The translations under genes were made by a program, and so were the position numbers. DNA of 64,000 bases from WHSW01 sp963767285 (GTDB lineage Bacteria; Actinomycetota; Thermoleophilia; Solirubrobacterales; 70-9), in contig CAVYDJ010000001.1 in the NCBI GenBank assembly GCA_963767285.1, positions 434,001 to 498,000 on the forward strand, read 5' to 3'. Positions 35,572 through 43,908 of this stretch are shown here, piece by piece (the stretch's first letter is position 1; every line of letters begins with the position of its first letter). The notes beneath the pieces were generated by a model. That model saw only the letters and a program-made list of their open reading frames with translations, ran no database searches and was not told the DNA's origin.

Positions 35572-36864
35572 CTAGATATAGCGATCCGACTCGGGAACCT
35601 TCGGGACCTCCGCCGCGATCCGCTGCATCACTCCGTAGAAGCGGTGCACCTCCGGATAGAGGATGGCCTTGCCGCTGGTGATCAGGGCCGCCGCGATCCC
35701 GCGCTCCGGATCGGCCCAGCCCATGATGTTGATCAGGCCGAGGTGGCCGAACGCGAGGTCGGTGTCTCGGCCCATCAGGCTGATCACCTTGGCGCCGAGC
35801 ATCAGCCCGTAGCTGAACCTGGTCGGAAAGAGCAGCGAGAGGTCGATCTCCAGGCGCGACTGCTCCTCGAGCGCCGTGTGCAGGGTCTCGGTCTCCATCA
35901 CACGCACCCCGTCGAGCTCGCCGCCGCGGCGGAAGATCTCGAAGAAGCGCGAGAGCTCGTTTGCGTTCGTGATCGTGTTGGCCGCCGGGATGACGGCGGT
36001 CAGAAAGCGCGGGTCATTCGACGTTTCCACGACCTGCTCGATCGGTGAGCCGAGCACCCGCTTGACGAGCGTGGAGAGCGGCGGCAGGACCGGGGGTCCG
36101 GTGGCGTAGCCGAGGCCGACCTGATCGGCGTCGGCGGGGTCGACGCCGTAGTTCATCCAGCGAAAGCCGAGGGGGTCGAGGAACTCCTCGGCGAGCACGT
36201 GCCGGATCGACTCCCCCGTCGCACGTTCGACGACCTCGCCGAGGATGAAGCCGCCCGAGACGGCGTGGTAGGCGAGCAGCTTGCCCGGCGCCGAGGTCGG
36301 CTCGGCGTCGCAGATGATCTCGACCAGCGCCTCGCGGTCTTCGAGGATGTCGAGCGTGAGCGCTTCGGAGGGCAGGGTCGCGACCCCGGCGCGGTGGGCC
36401 AGCACGTGCCCGATCGTGATCCCCTCCTTGCCGTGCCGTCCGTACTCGGGGATGTGCTTGACGATCGGGTCGTCGAGCGCCAGGACGCCCTTCTCGATCA
36501 GCTTGTGGACGACGAGCGCGGTAATCCCCTTCGAGGTCGAGTACACGCAGAACGGGGTGTCGGTGGTCACCGGGACCTTCGGCACCTCGTCGCCGTCGTC
36601 GGGGCCGTTCCCGCGCGCATGGCCGATCGCCCGGTCGACCACGACCTTCCCCTCGCGCCGCACGCAGAGCTGCAGCGCCGGGTGCACGCCGCTGCGGTAC
36701 AGCGACACGCCGCTCTCCCAGATCCGCTCGACGAGGTCCCCGTCGAGGCCGGCCTCGGCCGGGGCGACCTCGTCGCCGACCGTCGTCGCGGCCTCGAGGT
36801 CGTCGGGCATCCGGATCCGCCGCAGCGGATCGCCGATCAGGGGCAGTCGCGGTATCGACGGCAC
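35572..36864 (-). CDS. Beta-lactamase-fold serine hydrolase (class C-like esterase)
   Basis: A 430-aa hydrolase of the beta-lactamase/EstB superfamily. The nucleophile motif SxxK is S109-T-S-K112 (YSTSKGITA), and the second motif, Tyr-x-x-x-Ser, is in YHAVSGGFILGE. No signal peptide is apparent, so it is likely a cytoplasmic esterase or transesterase instead of a secreted lactamase. TAGGTT (36878-36873) lies 8 nt before the GTG start. It is next to the acyltransferase gene (18 bp gap), so an ester/lipid role is conceivable. Confidence 0.9.
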   Translation of the reverse strand: MPSIPRLPLIGDPLRRIRMPDDLEAATTVGDEVAPAEAGLDGDLVERIWESGVSLYRSGVHPALQLCVRREGKVVVDRAIGHARGNGPDDGDEVPKVPVTTDTPFCVYSTSKGITALVVHKLIEKGVLALDDPIVKHIPEYGRHGKEGITIGHVLAHRAGVATLPSEALTLDILEDREALVEIICDAEPTSAPGKLLAYHAVSGGFILGEVVERATGESIRHVLAEEFLDPLGFRWMNYGVDPADADQVGLGYATGPPVLPPLSTLVKRVLGSPIEQVVETSNDPRFLTAVIPAANTITNANELSRFFEIFRRGGELDGVRVMETETLHTALEEQSRLEIDLSLLFPTRFSYGLMLGAKVISLMGRDTDLAFGHLGLINIMGWADPERGIAAALITSGKAILYPEVHRFYGVMQRIAAEVPKVPESDRYI

Positions 36865-36882
36865 GGTCCGGGAACCTAGCCT

Positions 36883-37971
36883 CTAGCCGGCCGCCGCCGC
36901 CTCGGGCTTGGGGGCGACCCCGCGCTGCTCACCGACCCAGTCGTCGAGCTCCTGCCAGCGCGCGTACAGCCACTCGATCCGCTCCTGCCGGCTTGCCGGG
37001 ATCTCGGCCGCCGGGCTGCGCCAGAAGCGGACCGAGATCCTCGTCCCGACCAGGCCGCCGGCCCAGATGTGGCGGAGGTGCTGGAAGCCGTCGAAGCCGA
37101 CGTGGCCGCAGAAGACGATGTCGAAGCGTCCCGCCGCCTCGTCGAGCAGCTCGAGCGGCCCGCCGAGGCGCGGCGGCAGCACGTTCCGGAGCCGGTCCGC
37201 CAGGTGCGAGATCTCGGGTTGGCGCTCGGCGACGATCTCCTTCGCGCGCGCGATCTTGGCCGGGGTTGCGCGCGTGCCCTCCGGGTAGACGAGCACGCTC
37301 TCGCCGCCGCCGATCCCGTCGAGCAGGCTGCGCAGCGCCGCCGACTCGCGCGCGGGGTCACCTGAGGCGCGACGGACGAAGAACGTCGGACACCAGCGGC
37401 CGCCGATGTCGATCGTCGGGATCATCTGCAGCTCCCGCTTGATCACGTAGCGCAGGCCGATCCCGTGAGCGTGGGTGATCAGCGCGTCGGGCAGCGCGTT
37501 GTCGATGATCGAGGCGTGGCGCATCATGATCACGGCCGGCGCCGGCGCCGCCTGCTCGAGACCCTCGATCTCGAAGCGCAGCGAGAACAGTCGCGTGACC
37601 GCGCGCAGGTGGTGGCGGATCCACCACCTCCGCAGCACGTAGATCCAGCGGTGGCGGCGCAGCGAGCCTTCGCCGAACGGCCCGCCGCTCGCCAGCCAGA
37701 TTCCGAGCAGCCAGACCAGCGCGATCAGCTCGCCGAGCAGGAACCACCACAGCATCGCGACCATCCGGAGCGCCATCCAGTGCTTGCGCCGTCGGACCCA
37801 GAGGGTCAGGTCCACGAGCGCGGCGGCGACGAGCAGCACCGGTGAGAGCACGGTCACCACGACGAAGAGGACGATCTCCAGCGAGATCCCGCGCACCCGC
37901 CGGACCATCCGGCCTCCACGCGGCCCGTCGTCGGGAAACAGCGGTCCGGGGGTGACAGGCAGCACCCGCAT
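36883..37971 (-). CDS. PlsC-type acyltransferase with extended membrane N-terminus
   Basis: A 362-aa 1-acyl-glycerol-3-phosphate acyltransferase-like enzyme. The catalytic HxxxxD is H152-A-S-I-I-D157 and the substrate motif is VYPEGTRATP (about 230). Two or three membrane helices (residues 29-95) precede the domain, longer than in ordinary PlsC. Members make phosphatidic acid or acylate other lipids. TAGCAT (37985-37980) lies 8 nt before the ATG, and the DUF6351 gene ends 27 bp upstream, so it may start its own message within the cluster. Confidence 0.88.
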   Translation of the reverse strand: MRVLPVTPGPLFPDDGPRGGRMVRRVRGISLEIVLFVVVTVLSPVLLVAAALVDLTLWVRRRKHWMALRMVAMLWWFLLGELIALVWLLGIWLASGGPFGEGSLRRHRWIYVLRRWWIRHHLRAVTRLFSLRFEIEGLEQAAPAPAVIMMRHASIIDNALPDALITHAHGIGLRYVIKRELQMIPTIDIGGRWCPTFFVRRASGDPARESAALRSLLDGIGGGESVLVYPEGTRATPAKIARAKEIVAERQPEISHLADRLRNVLPPRLGGPLELLDEAAGRFDIVFCGHVGFDGFQHLRHIWAGGLVGTRISVRFWRSPAAEIPASRQERIEWLYARWQELDDWVGEQRGVAPKPEAAAAG

Positions 37972-37998
37972 CGGGTCCGATGCTACGCCGGACGGGAG

Positions 37999-40182
37999 TT
38001 AGCGGCGGCGGACCGGCTTGGAGCGCGGCGGGTCGCCGAGCGGCTTACCGCCGTAGATCACTCCGCCGGCGGCGTCCTGGTAGGTGAGCCAGGGGATCGC
38101 GCCGGTCTGATCGACGCCTGGTTGTGACCAGTCGCAGACCCCCGTCGGGAACGCCTTCTGGAGCGCCGCCCACTGCTGATCGCCGAAGGTGGTCGGGTAG
38201 TAGTCGCTGCGCCGCAGTGGCTTGAGCGTGCACTTCTGCGTGTCGGTCGCGATCGACTCGCCCGCGACGGTTCGCGGGGTCCCGAACCTGGTCTGCACGG
38301 CGTCGAGGGTGCAGACGCGCCCGATCCCCGGCACCGAGACGGCGTCGACGCCGTCGATCTGCGAGCAGCGGTCCTGGATATCGGCGGGCCGGTCATCGAG
38401 AATCTTCTGGGCCAGCGGAACGTCGCGATCGTCCTTCTCGACCGCGCCGAGCCACCGGTCCATCGCCACGAGGCCCTGCGTCGTGTAGTTCGTGTCGCCC
38501 ATCAGCGGGACGTGGCCGAACCAGATCGCCTGATTCGCGAACGTCCCGTGCTCGCGCTCGAGCCTGGCGCGGATCGCCCAGCTGCGGTAGGCGTCGTGGA
38601 AGGCGCCCGGATCGGGCCCGCGCAGGTCGATGATCGCGACCCGGTCCATGTTGTTGGTCGAGTTGACCCCGCCGGTGCGATACGAGTTCCGAAGCGCGGG
38701 CTGGTCCGCGTTGAAGCGCGGCTCGGTCGGAATGGAGTCGATCGTTCCGCCGCCGACCTTGGCGTTGAGGTCCGCGAACTGGGCCGGCGTGATCGTGCCG
38801 GCGCGCAGGGCTTCGAGCCCGTACTGGACGCCGGCGTTGTCGAGCGGCAGGCCCGCGAAGCCGCGGCCGATCTGCTGCTCCTGGGGACCCCAGACGGAGG
38901 GCTCGCGCGGGCCGAGCGCGTTGATCATCACGTCGGCGAGCGTGCAGCGGGTCCCGCCGGGGTTCGTGTTCGGGTCGTAGCGCTGCTCGTCGGTGACCCC
39001 CGCGCAGGGGTTGGTCGGGTCGCCGAGCGCGGTCCAGTAGAGGGTGTCGAGGATGATCGAGTTGACGTGGTTTGGGTGACCCTCCACGGCCGCGATCTGC
39101 AGGGGGGTCCAGACGACGCCCGGTTCCCACCGCAGCGGGTTCTCGAGGTAAAGGCGGATCAGGTGGTAGTCGACCAGCTGCTGGCCCGTGCTCCAGGCGT
39201 CCGGGAAGCTGCACGCGGGCAGGATCCCCTGGTAGATGCCCGGGTAGGCGTTGGCGACCTGCTGCTGGGTCAGCGAGCCGCCCGAGCACCCGGTGCCGAT
39301 CGTGTAGCGGATCGGCCCGTACTGCTCGACCAGCCGCTCCTTCGCCATCACGAGCGACTCGGCCTGGGTCAGCAGGTTGCAGTTGTGGCCGGCGTTGTCG
39401 AGCGCGGTCGACAGGACCGCGAAGCCGCGGCTGAGCGCTGCGTCGTTGGCCACGTCCGGCGCCTCGCCTGACTGGTGGTCGATTCCGCAGCTCGCGCCGT
39501 GGGTGATCAGCAGCTTGCCGTTCCACCCCCGCGGCGGCGCCCAGGGAGCGGCGGGCTTCGCCGGGTCGTAGAGGATCGCGATCCGATATTGGTCGCGAGC
39601 CTGATAGCCGGTCTCGGTGCGGACGATGTAGGGGACCGTCTCGCCTTCGTCGGTGGTTGTATCGGCGACGTCCGAAGGCGGGTTGTCGGGGTCGTACGGC
39701 TGGAAGCCCGAGCCGCCCTCCGGCTTGTACGTGTACTCGTACTCCGCCGGCTGGTTGCACTGCGCGTCGACGGCGGTCTCCTGGCAGACCCAGGGCTGGA
39801 CTTGGGGACCGGAGAACACCGGGCCCCCGTTCGGGTGGTTGGTGATCTCGAGCGTCGCCGCGGACCGCGGCACGCCCGCCACCTTGGCGCGAACGCGGTT
39901 GGCCCCGAGCCGCAGGTCGTCGAGCAGCGCCTCGAAGCGGCCGTCGTCGCGGACGGCGAACTCGCCGGTCACGTCGCCGCCGTTCAGGCGGACACGGATC
40001 GCGGCCGGCTCGGCGCCTGCCGGTGGCTCGACGGCGACGAGCGCGTCTCCGCCCGAGATCAGGTCGGCGCGGTTGGACAGCACCTCGATCCTCACCGGAG
40101 AGCCCTTCGGCTTCGCGCCGGCATCGACCGCCGGCGCGCACAACAGCACCGCGGCCACCCCAATCCCCACGATCCGTGACAT
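37999..40182 (-). CDS. Secreted DUF6351-family protein (alpha/beta-hydrolase-like)
   Basis: A 727-aa exported protein. Signal peptide is about residues 1-23. It has an N-terminal beta domain (about 25-120), then an alpha/beta-hydrolase-like body with GKLLITHGASCG, a nucleophile-elbow-like GTGCSGGSL, and several cysteines likely in disulfides. The protein fits DUF6351, whose members are large secreted, probably esterase-like proteins of actinobacteria. Its catalytic residues and substrate are not established. GATAAT (40197-40192) lies 9 nt before the ATG, and the TatA-like gene is divergent. Confidence 0.85.
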   Translation of the reverse strand: MSRIVGIGVAAVLLCAPAVDAGAKPKGSPVRIEVLSNRADLISGGDALVAVEPPAGAEPAAIRVRLNGGDVTGEFAVRDDGRFEALLDDLRLGANRVRAKVAGVPRSAATLEITNHPNGGPVFSGPQVQPWVCQETAVDAQCNQPAEYEYTYKPEGGSGFQPYDPDNPPSDVADTTTDEGETVPYIVRTETGYQARDQYRIAILYDPAKPAAPWAPPRGWNGKLLITHGASCGIDHQSGEAPDVANDAALSRGFAVLSTALDNAGHNCNLLTQAESLVMAKERLVEQYGPIRYTIGTGCSGGSLTQQQVANAYPGIYQGILPACSFPDAWSTGQQLVDYHLIRLYLENPLRWEPGVVWTPLQIAAVEGHPNHVNSIILDTLYWTALGDPTNPCAGVTDEQRYDPNTNPGGTRCTLADVMINALGPREPSVWGPQEQQIGRGFAGLPLDNAGVQYGLEALRAGTITPAQFADLNAKVGGGTIDSIPTEPRFNADQPALRNSYRTGGVNSTNNMDRVAIIDLRGPDPGAFHDAYRSWAIRARLEREHGTFANQAIWFGHVPLMGDTNYTTQGLVAMDRWLGAVEKDDRDVPLAQKILDDRPADIQDRCSQIDGVDAVSVPGIGRVCTLDAVQTRFGTPRTVAGESIATDTQKCTLKPLRRSDYYPTTFGDQQWAALQKAFPTGVCDWSQPGVDQTGAIPWLTYQDAAGGVIYGGKPLGDPPRSKPVRRR

Positions 40183-40249
40183 CGCGCCGCGATTATCGCC
40201 GGGCGGCGGCGTGCATGCGCCGGTTCCCCGACGCCGTACGCTTCAGGGC

Positions 40250-40543
40250 GTGATCGGCGTCCCCGAGATCCTCATCCTGGCCGTGGTCATCCTGCTCGTG
40301 GTCTTCTGGAAGCGGATTCCGGAGCTCGGCCGTTCGGCCGGCGACGTGCTGAAGACCGGGGTCGACAAGGCGCGTGGCCTCTCGAGCACGGTCGGCGCCA
40401 AGGTCGACGAGAAGGTGGATCCGGCGGCCATCGGGCGCTCGGCGGGGCGCACGGCGCGCGAGGTCCGCGAGGTCCGGGACGCGTTCACCGGCAAGGAAAC
40501 GCCGAAGGACGAAAAGCCCGGTACAGGCCCCGACTCCGCCTGA
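40250..40543 (+). CDS. TatA/TatE-like twin-arginine translocase subunit
   Basis: A 97-aa protein with one N-terminal helix (PEILILAVVILLVVFWKRIP) followed by an amphipathic region (ELGRSAGDVLKTGVDKARGL) and a charged tail. The hinge normally reads FG; here it is FW-K, a deviation. TatA multimers make the pore for folded proteins with RR signals. No tatC is nearby. GTG 40250 follows TACGCT (40237-40242) by 7 nt, with no Shine-Dalgarno. It is divergent from the secreted DUF6351 gene, 67 bp apart. Confidence 0.75.
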   Translation: MIGVPEILILAVVILLVVFWKRIPELGRSAGDVLKTGVDKARGLSSTVGAKVDEKVDPAAIGRSAGRTAREVREVRDAFTGKETPKDEKPGTGPDSA

Positions 40544-40696
40544 CCGCGATCGCCTCACCGGCGAACGCCAGCAGCGGACCGCCCGCCGCCCGCCGCCTGC
40601 GACGCTGAGTGGACGGCTGTACGGCCACGGTTGAAAACTGCCAGGACGTCTGCGAACCTCGCACCACAGGGGCAGGACAAAAACAGAGAGGAATGG

Positions 40697-40807
40697 ATGC
40701 TCAGGACACCGCTTGCGTCACGCCTGCCCGGCCAGTACACGAAGTTCTACGGCGTCGAGCGCGAGATCGAGGGCGCCTGCGCCGAGGTCGCCGCGGCGTT
40801 ACGGTGA
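40697..40807 (+). CDS. 36-aa open frame coupled to the secreted cysteine-containing protein
   Basis: ATG 40697, preceded by AGAGAGGA, opens a 36-codon frame whose TGA overlaps the GTG of the next gene (GTGA). The peptide contains LPGQYTKFYGVEREIEGACA, resembles nothing I recognise and has no membrane segment. It may be a real small protein or a leader that couples translation. Confidence 0.35.
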   Translation: MLRTPLASRLPGQYTKFYGVEREIEGACAEVAAALR

Positions 40808-41175
40808 AGCCTGTGCGGAAGCTGCTCGCGATCGCCGTTCTCGTTGCCTGCGCGGTGCTGCCTGCCTCCGCCTCGGCGGGCAGGTATCCGAAGCCGGATT
40901 ACTGCGGTACCGGCGAGCCCGCGTACACGGGGTGGAACTACGTCGACCTCAGCGCGTACGGCGTCAAGTGTTCCAACGCCCACGACACCGCCGAGGAGTA
41001 CGTCTACGACTTCTCGACCGAGGGCGTGATCGAGCCGCCGAACCATTGGGATCGCTGCAAGGACAAGGAGATCTCCGACGGGCTCTTCAAGGGCAAGTGC
41101 ACCCGGCTCAAGGGCGACAAGCCGCAGAAGATCACCTTCCTGTTCGGCGGCCCGGACCAGCCCTGGTACCCGTAA
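40804..41175 (+). CDS. Small secreted protein with four cysteines
   Basis: A 123-aa exported protein. Signal peptide (LLAIAVLVACAVLPASASA) is followed by a mature domain of about 95 residues with cysteines spaced so that two disulfides are likely (DYCGTG, VKCSNA, DRCKDK, KCTRL), plus an aromatic-rich N-terminus (GWNYVDLSAYG). No family recognised. GTG 40804 overlaps the stop of the preceding 36-codon frame; GTG 40813 is the alternative. It ends 10 bp before the convergent flavoenzyme gene. Confidence 0.7.
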   Translation: MKPVRKLLAIAVLVACAVLPASASAGRYPKPDYCGTGEPAYTGWNYVDLSAYGVKCSNAHDTAEEYVYDFSTEGVIEPPNHWDRCKDKEISDGLFKGKCTRLKGDKPQKITFLFGGPDQPWYP

Positions 41176-41185
41176 TCGCCCTGGC

Positions 41186-42313
41186 TCAGAGGGTGGTCGA
41201 ATCGGCGTCCTGGTCGAGCAGGACACGGCCCTGCAGCTCGCGCGACGCCGCGTTGACCTGAAAGTGGGCGGTCGCCGTGTGGGCGTCGCGGAAGCGTCGC
41301 TGCAACGGCGAATCGTCGTAGATCGCCGGGCCCCCGGCGAGGTCGAAGACGGCGCGGACGACGCCGGCCGAGGTTCGCACCGCGTGGGTCGCCGCGAGCC
41401 GCAGGCCCGTGCGCAGCGCGACCGAAACCGGCTCGGACTCCGCCGCGGCCTCCCACGCCGCCTCGATCGCCTCGTAGTACAGCGCCCGGCCGGCGCGTAG
41501 CGAGGCCTCGGCTTCGGCGACCGCTGCGTGCGTCGCCGAGCGCTGGGCAAGCGTTCGGCGTGACCCCTGGCCGACCTTGCCCGCCGCGAGCTCGGCGAAC
41601 TCGTCGAGCGCTCCGCGGGCGTTGCCGAGCGCGGCGGCGCCGATCGAGAGCGCGAAGTAGCCGAACGGCGGAAAGCGATAGAGCGGCCGGTCGACGCGCG
41701 GGCCGTCGAACAGCGAGAGCACGCGATCGGCGGGGACGAAGAGCTCCTGCGCGACCGTGTCGTGGCTGCCGGTTCCGCGCAGGCCGAGGGTGTGCCAGGT
41801 GTCGAGGATCTCGAGCTCCTCGACGGGGATCGCGATCACGTTCGGTGCCGCGCCGTCGCCGACCATGCAACCGGCGAAGAAGACCTCGGCGTGGCCGATC
41901 CCGCTGCAGTACGGCCAGCGGCCGGAGACGACGATCCCGCCGTCGGCCGGCGTTCCCTTGCCGCGCGGCGCCCAGACTCCGGCAGCGATCCGGCGCGGGT
42001 CGCCGAACAGCTCGGTGCATGCTTCGCCGGGCAGGTATCCGGCGAGCAGGCTGCTGGTGTCGGCGATCGCCACGCACCAGCCGGCCGAGGCGTCGCCGCG
42101 CGCGATCTCCTCGGCGCAGCGCAGCGCCAGCCCCGGGTCGAGCTCCAGGCCGCCGGCCTCGGCGGGCGCGCCGGCCAGCATCAGGCCGGAGTCGCGCAGG
42201 CGGGTGACCAGCTCGTCCGGAAGGCGCCGCTGGCGCTCGGTCTCGGGAGCCAGTCCGCGCGCCAGCGCCGAGATCTCGCTCGCCGTGGCCTCGATTTCGG
42301 AGCGATCGCCCAT
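41186..42313 (-). CDS. Acyl-CoA dehydrogenase-fold flavin monooxygenase/oxidase
   Basis: A 375-aa protein of the acyl-CoA dehydrogenase superfamily (N-terminal helical domain, central beta domain TWHTLGLRGTGSHDTVAQEL, C-terminal four-helix bundle). The catalytic Glu positions of true acyl-CoA dehydrogenases are not evident. The sequence resembles the HpaB/DszC-like flavin-dependent group that uses reduced flavin from a partner reductase. Substrate unknown. CAGAAT (42328-42323) 9 nt before the ATG may be the leaderless -10. It is divergent from the DGPF/sigma pair. Confidence 0.8.
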   Translation of the reverse strand: MGDRSEIEATASEISALARGLAPETERQRRLPDELVTRLRDSGLMLAGAPAEAGGLELDPGLALRCAEEIARGDASAGWCVAIADTSSLLAGYLPGEACTELFGDPRRIAAGVWAPRGKGTPADGGIVVSGRWPYCSGIGHAEVFFAGCMVGDGAAPNVIAIPVEELEILDTWHTLGLRGTGSHDTVAQELFVPADRVLSLFDGPRVDRPLYRFPPFGYFALSIGAAALGNARGALDEFAELAAGKVGQGSRRTLAQRSATHAAVAEAEASLRAGRALYYEAIEAAWEAAAESEPVSVALRTGLRLAATHAVRTSAGVVRAVFDLAGGPAIYDDSPLQRRFRDAHTATAHFQVNAASRELQGRVLLDQDADSTTL

Positions 42314-42317
42314 CGGG

Positions 42318-42344
42318 TGTCCATTCTGCCCGCTCCCGTTCGTC
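42318..42344 (+). promoter_or_regulatory. Possible ECF-type promoter of the DGPF/sigma operon
   Basis: TGTCCA (42318-42323), a 17-nt spacer and CGTC (42341-42344) lie 36 nt upstream of the DGPF start. This resembles the promoter architecture described for ECF42-type sigma factors (TGTCGA at -35, a CGTC-like -10), with one mismatch in the -35. Autoregulation is therefore plausible; it rests on pattern only. Confidence 0.45.
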
Positions 42345-42379
42345 TCTTACGCGACCATTCCCCAAGAGGAGGAACACGA

Positions 42380-42739
42380 ATGAAGTACCTACTGCTGATT
42401 CACCAGGGCGAGACGCCGACGCCGCGCGACCCGGAGGCCTGGGCGACGCTGTCCGAGGACGAGCAGAACGCCGTCTTCGCCGACTACCAGGCGATCAACG
42501 AGACGCCCGGCGTCACCCCCGGCGTCCAGATGGAGGGCCCCGAGGCGGCAACGACCGTTCGGGTCTCCGGCGGCGAGACGCTCGTCACCGATGGCCCGTT
42601 CGTCGCCGTCAAGGAGGCCCTTGGCGGCTACCTGCTCTTCGAGGCCGACGATCTCGACGCTGCGATCGAGCTCGCGGCGCGGATCCCCGCTGCGCGCCTG
42701 GGCGGCGCGATCGAGGTTCGCCCGATCGTCGAGTGGTAG
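42380..42739 (+). CDS. YCII/DGPF-domain protein, partner of the ECF sigma factor
   Basis: A 119-aa protein with the fold of YciI (MKYLLLIHQGETPTPRD..., and DGPFVAVKEALGGYLLFEAD). The DGPF motif names this family, whose members sit beside ECF42 sigma factors and were proposed to form dimeric barrels. GAGGAGGA ending 6 nt before the ATG is a strong ribosome binding site. It overlaps the sigma gene start by 7 bp, so the two are produced together. Small-molecule sensing is suspected for the family but unproven. Confidence 0.9.
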   Translation: MKYLLLIHQGETPTPRDPEAWATLSEDEQNAVFADYQAINETPGVTPGVQMEGPEAATTVRVSGGETLVTDGPFVAVKEALGGYLLFEADDLDAAIELAARIPAARLGGAIEVRPIVEW

Positions 42740-43905
42740 CGACCCTCGACGAAGCGTTCCGCGAGGAGTGGGGTCGCGTCCTCGCCGCCCTGATCGGCCT
42801 CCTCGGCGACTTCGAGCTCGCCGAGGAGGCCGCCCAGGAGGCGTTCGCGATTGCCGCCGAGCGGTGGCCGCGCGACGGGACGCCCGACAACCCGCGCGCC
42901 TGGCTGGTCAAGACGGCGCGCAACCGGGCGATCGACCGGATCCGCCGCGACCGCACGCTGGCGGAGAAGACGCGCCTGCTCGACGTGCCGATGACGACGG
43001 AGGACGCAGTGGACGACACCGAGATCCCCGACGAACGCCTGGAGCTCGTCTTCACCTGCTGCCATCCGGCGCTGGCCCTCGACGCACAGGTGGCACTGAC
43101 GCTGCGAACGCTCGGCGGGCTGACCACCGACGAGATCGCGCGTGCCTTCCTGGTCCCGACCGAGACGATGGCGAAGCGGCTGGTGCGGGCGAAGCACAAG
43201 ATCAGGGCCGCCGGGATCCCGTTTCGGGTTCCACCCGCCCATCAGCTTCCCGACCGCCTCGCCGCCGTGCTCGCGGTCGTCTACCTGGTCTTCAACGAGG
43301 GCTACGGCGGCCGCGGCGACCTCGCCGCCGAGGCGATCCGGCTCGGCCGCGCGCTCGCCGGGCTGATGCCCGACGAGCCCGAGGTCCATGGCCTGCTGGC
43401 GCTGATGCTGCTCAACGACGCCCGTCGCGAGGCGCGATTCGCCGACGGCGCGGTGGTGTTGCTGCGCGACCAGGACCGATCGCTCTGGGACGCGGGGCAG
43501 CTCGAGGCGGGGAGGGGCGCCGTCGATCGCGCGCTGGCGCTGGGCGGCCGCGGCCCCTACGTGCTGCAGGCCGCGATCGCCAACCTCCACACGGAGGACC
43601 CGCCCGACTGGCCGCAGCTCGCCGCCCTCTACGGCGAGCTTGCCCGCCGCACGGGTTCGTCCGTCGTCGAGCTCAATCAGGCGGCGGCGCTCGCCGAGTC
43701 CGGCCGGGTGGAGGCCGCGCTCGACCTCGTCGACACCCTCGAGCTCGACCGGTACCACTACCTGCACGCGACCCGCGCCGAGCTCCTGCGCCGGCTCGAG
43801 CGCACCGGCGAGGCACGGACTGCGTACGAGCGCGCCCTGGAGCTCGTCGGCTCCGACGCCGAGCGGCGCTTCCTCGAGCAACGGCTGGCAGGACTCGAGG
43901 GCTGA
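42733..43905 (+). CDS. ECF42-type RNA polymerase sigma factor with C-terminal TPR-like domain
   Basis: A 390-aa sigma factor. Region 2 (EEWGRVLAALIGLLGDFELA, EEAAQEAFAIAAERWPRDG, PDNPRAWLVKTARNRAIDRI) and region 4 (LTTDEIARAFLVPTETMAKR) lie in the first 180 residues. They are followed by about 200 residues of helical TPR-like repeats (FNEGYGGRGDLAAEAIRLGR, EVHGLLALMLLNDARREARF, ELNQAAALAESGRVEAALDL), the layout of the ECF42 group, whose C-terminal domain is needed for activity. No anti-sigma factor is present, in keeping with that group. It starts 7 bp before the DGPF stop. The likely regulon includes its own operon. Confidence 0.92.
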   Translation: MVATLDEAFREEWGRVLAALIGLLGDFELAEEAAQEAFAIAAERWPRDGTPDNPRAWLVKTARNRAIDRIRRDRTLAEKTRLLDVPMTTEDAVDDTEIPDERLELVFTCCHPALALDAQVALTLRTLGGLTTDEIARAFLVPTETMAKRLVRAKHKIRAAGIPFRVPPAHQLPDRLAAVLAVVYLVFNEGYGGRGDLAAEAIRLGRALAGLMPDEPEVHGLLALMLLNDARREARFADGAVVLLRDQDRSLWDAGQLEAGRGAVDRALALGGRGPYVLQAAIANLHTEDPPDWPQLAALYGELARRTGSSVVELNQAAALAESGRVEAALDLVDTLELDRYHYLHATRAELLRRLERTGEARTAYERALELVGSDAERRFLEQRLAGLEG

Positions 43906-43908
43906 CGC

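Noticed and set aside
36883..37971. Lysophospholipid acyltransferase named plsC
   Set aside because: The motifs support the superfamily only; the extended N-terminus argues against a confident gene symbol.
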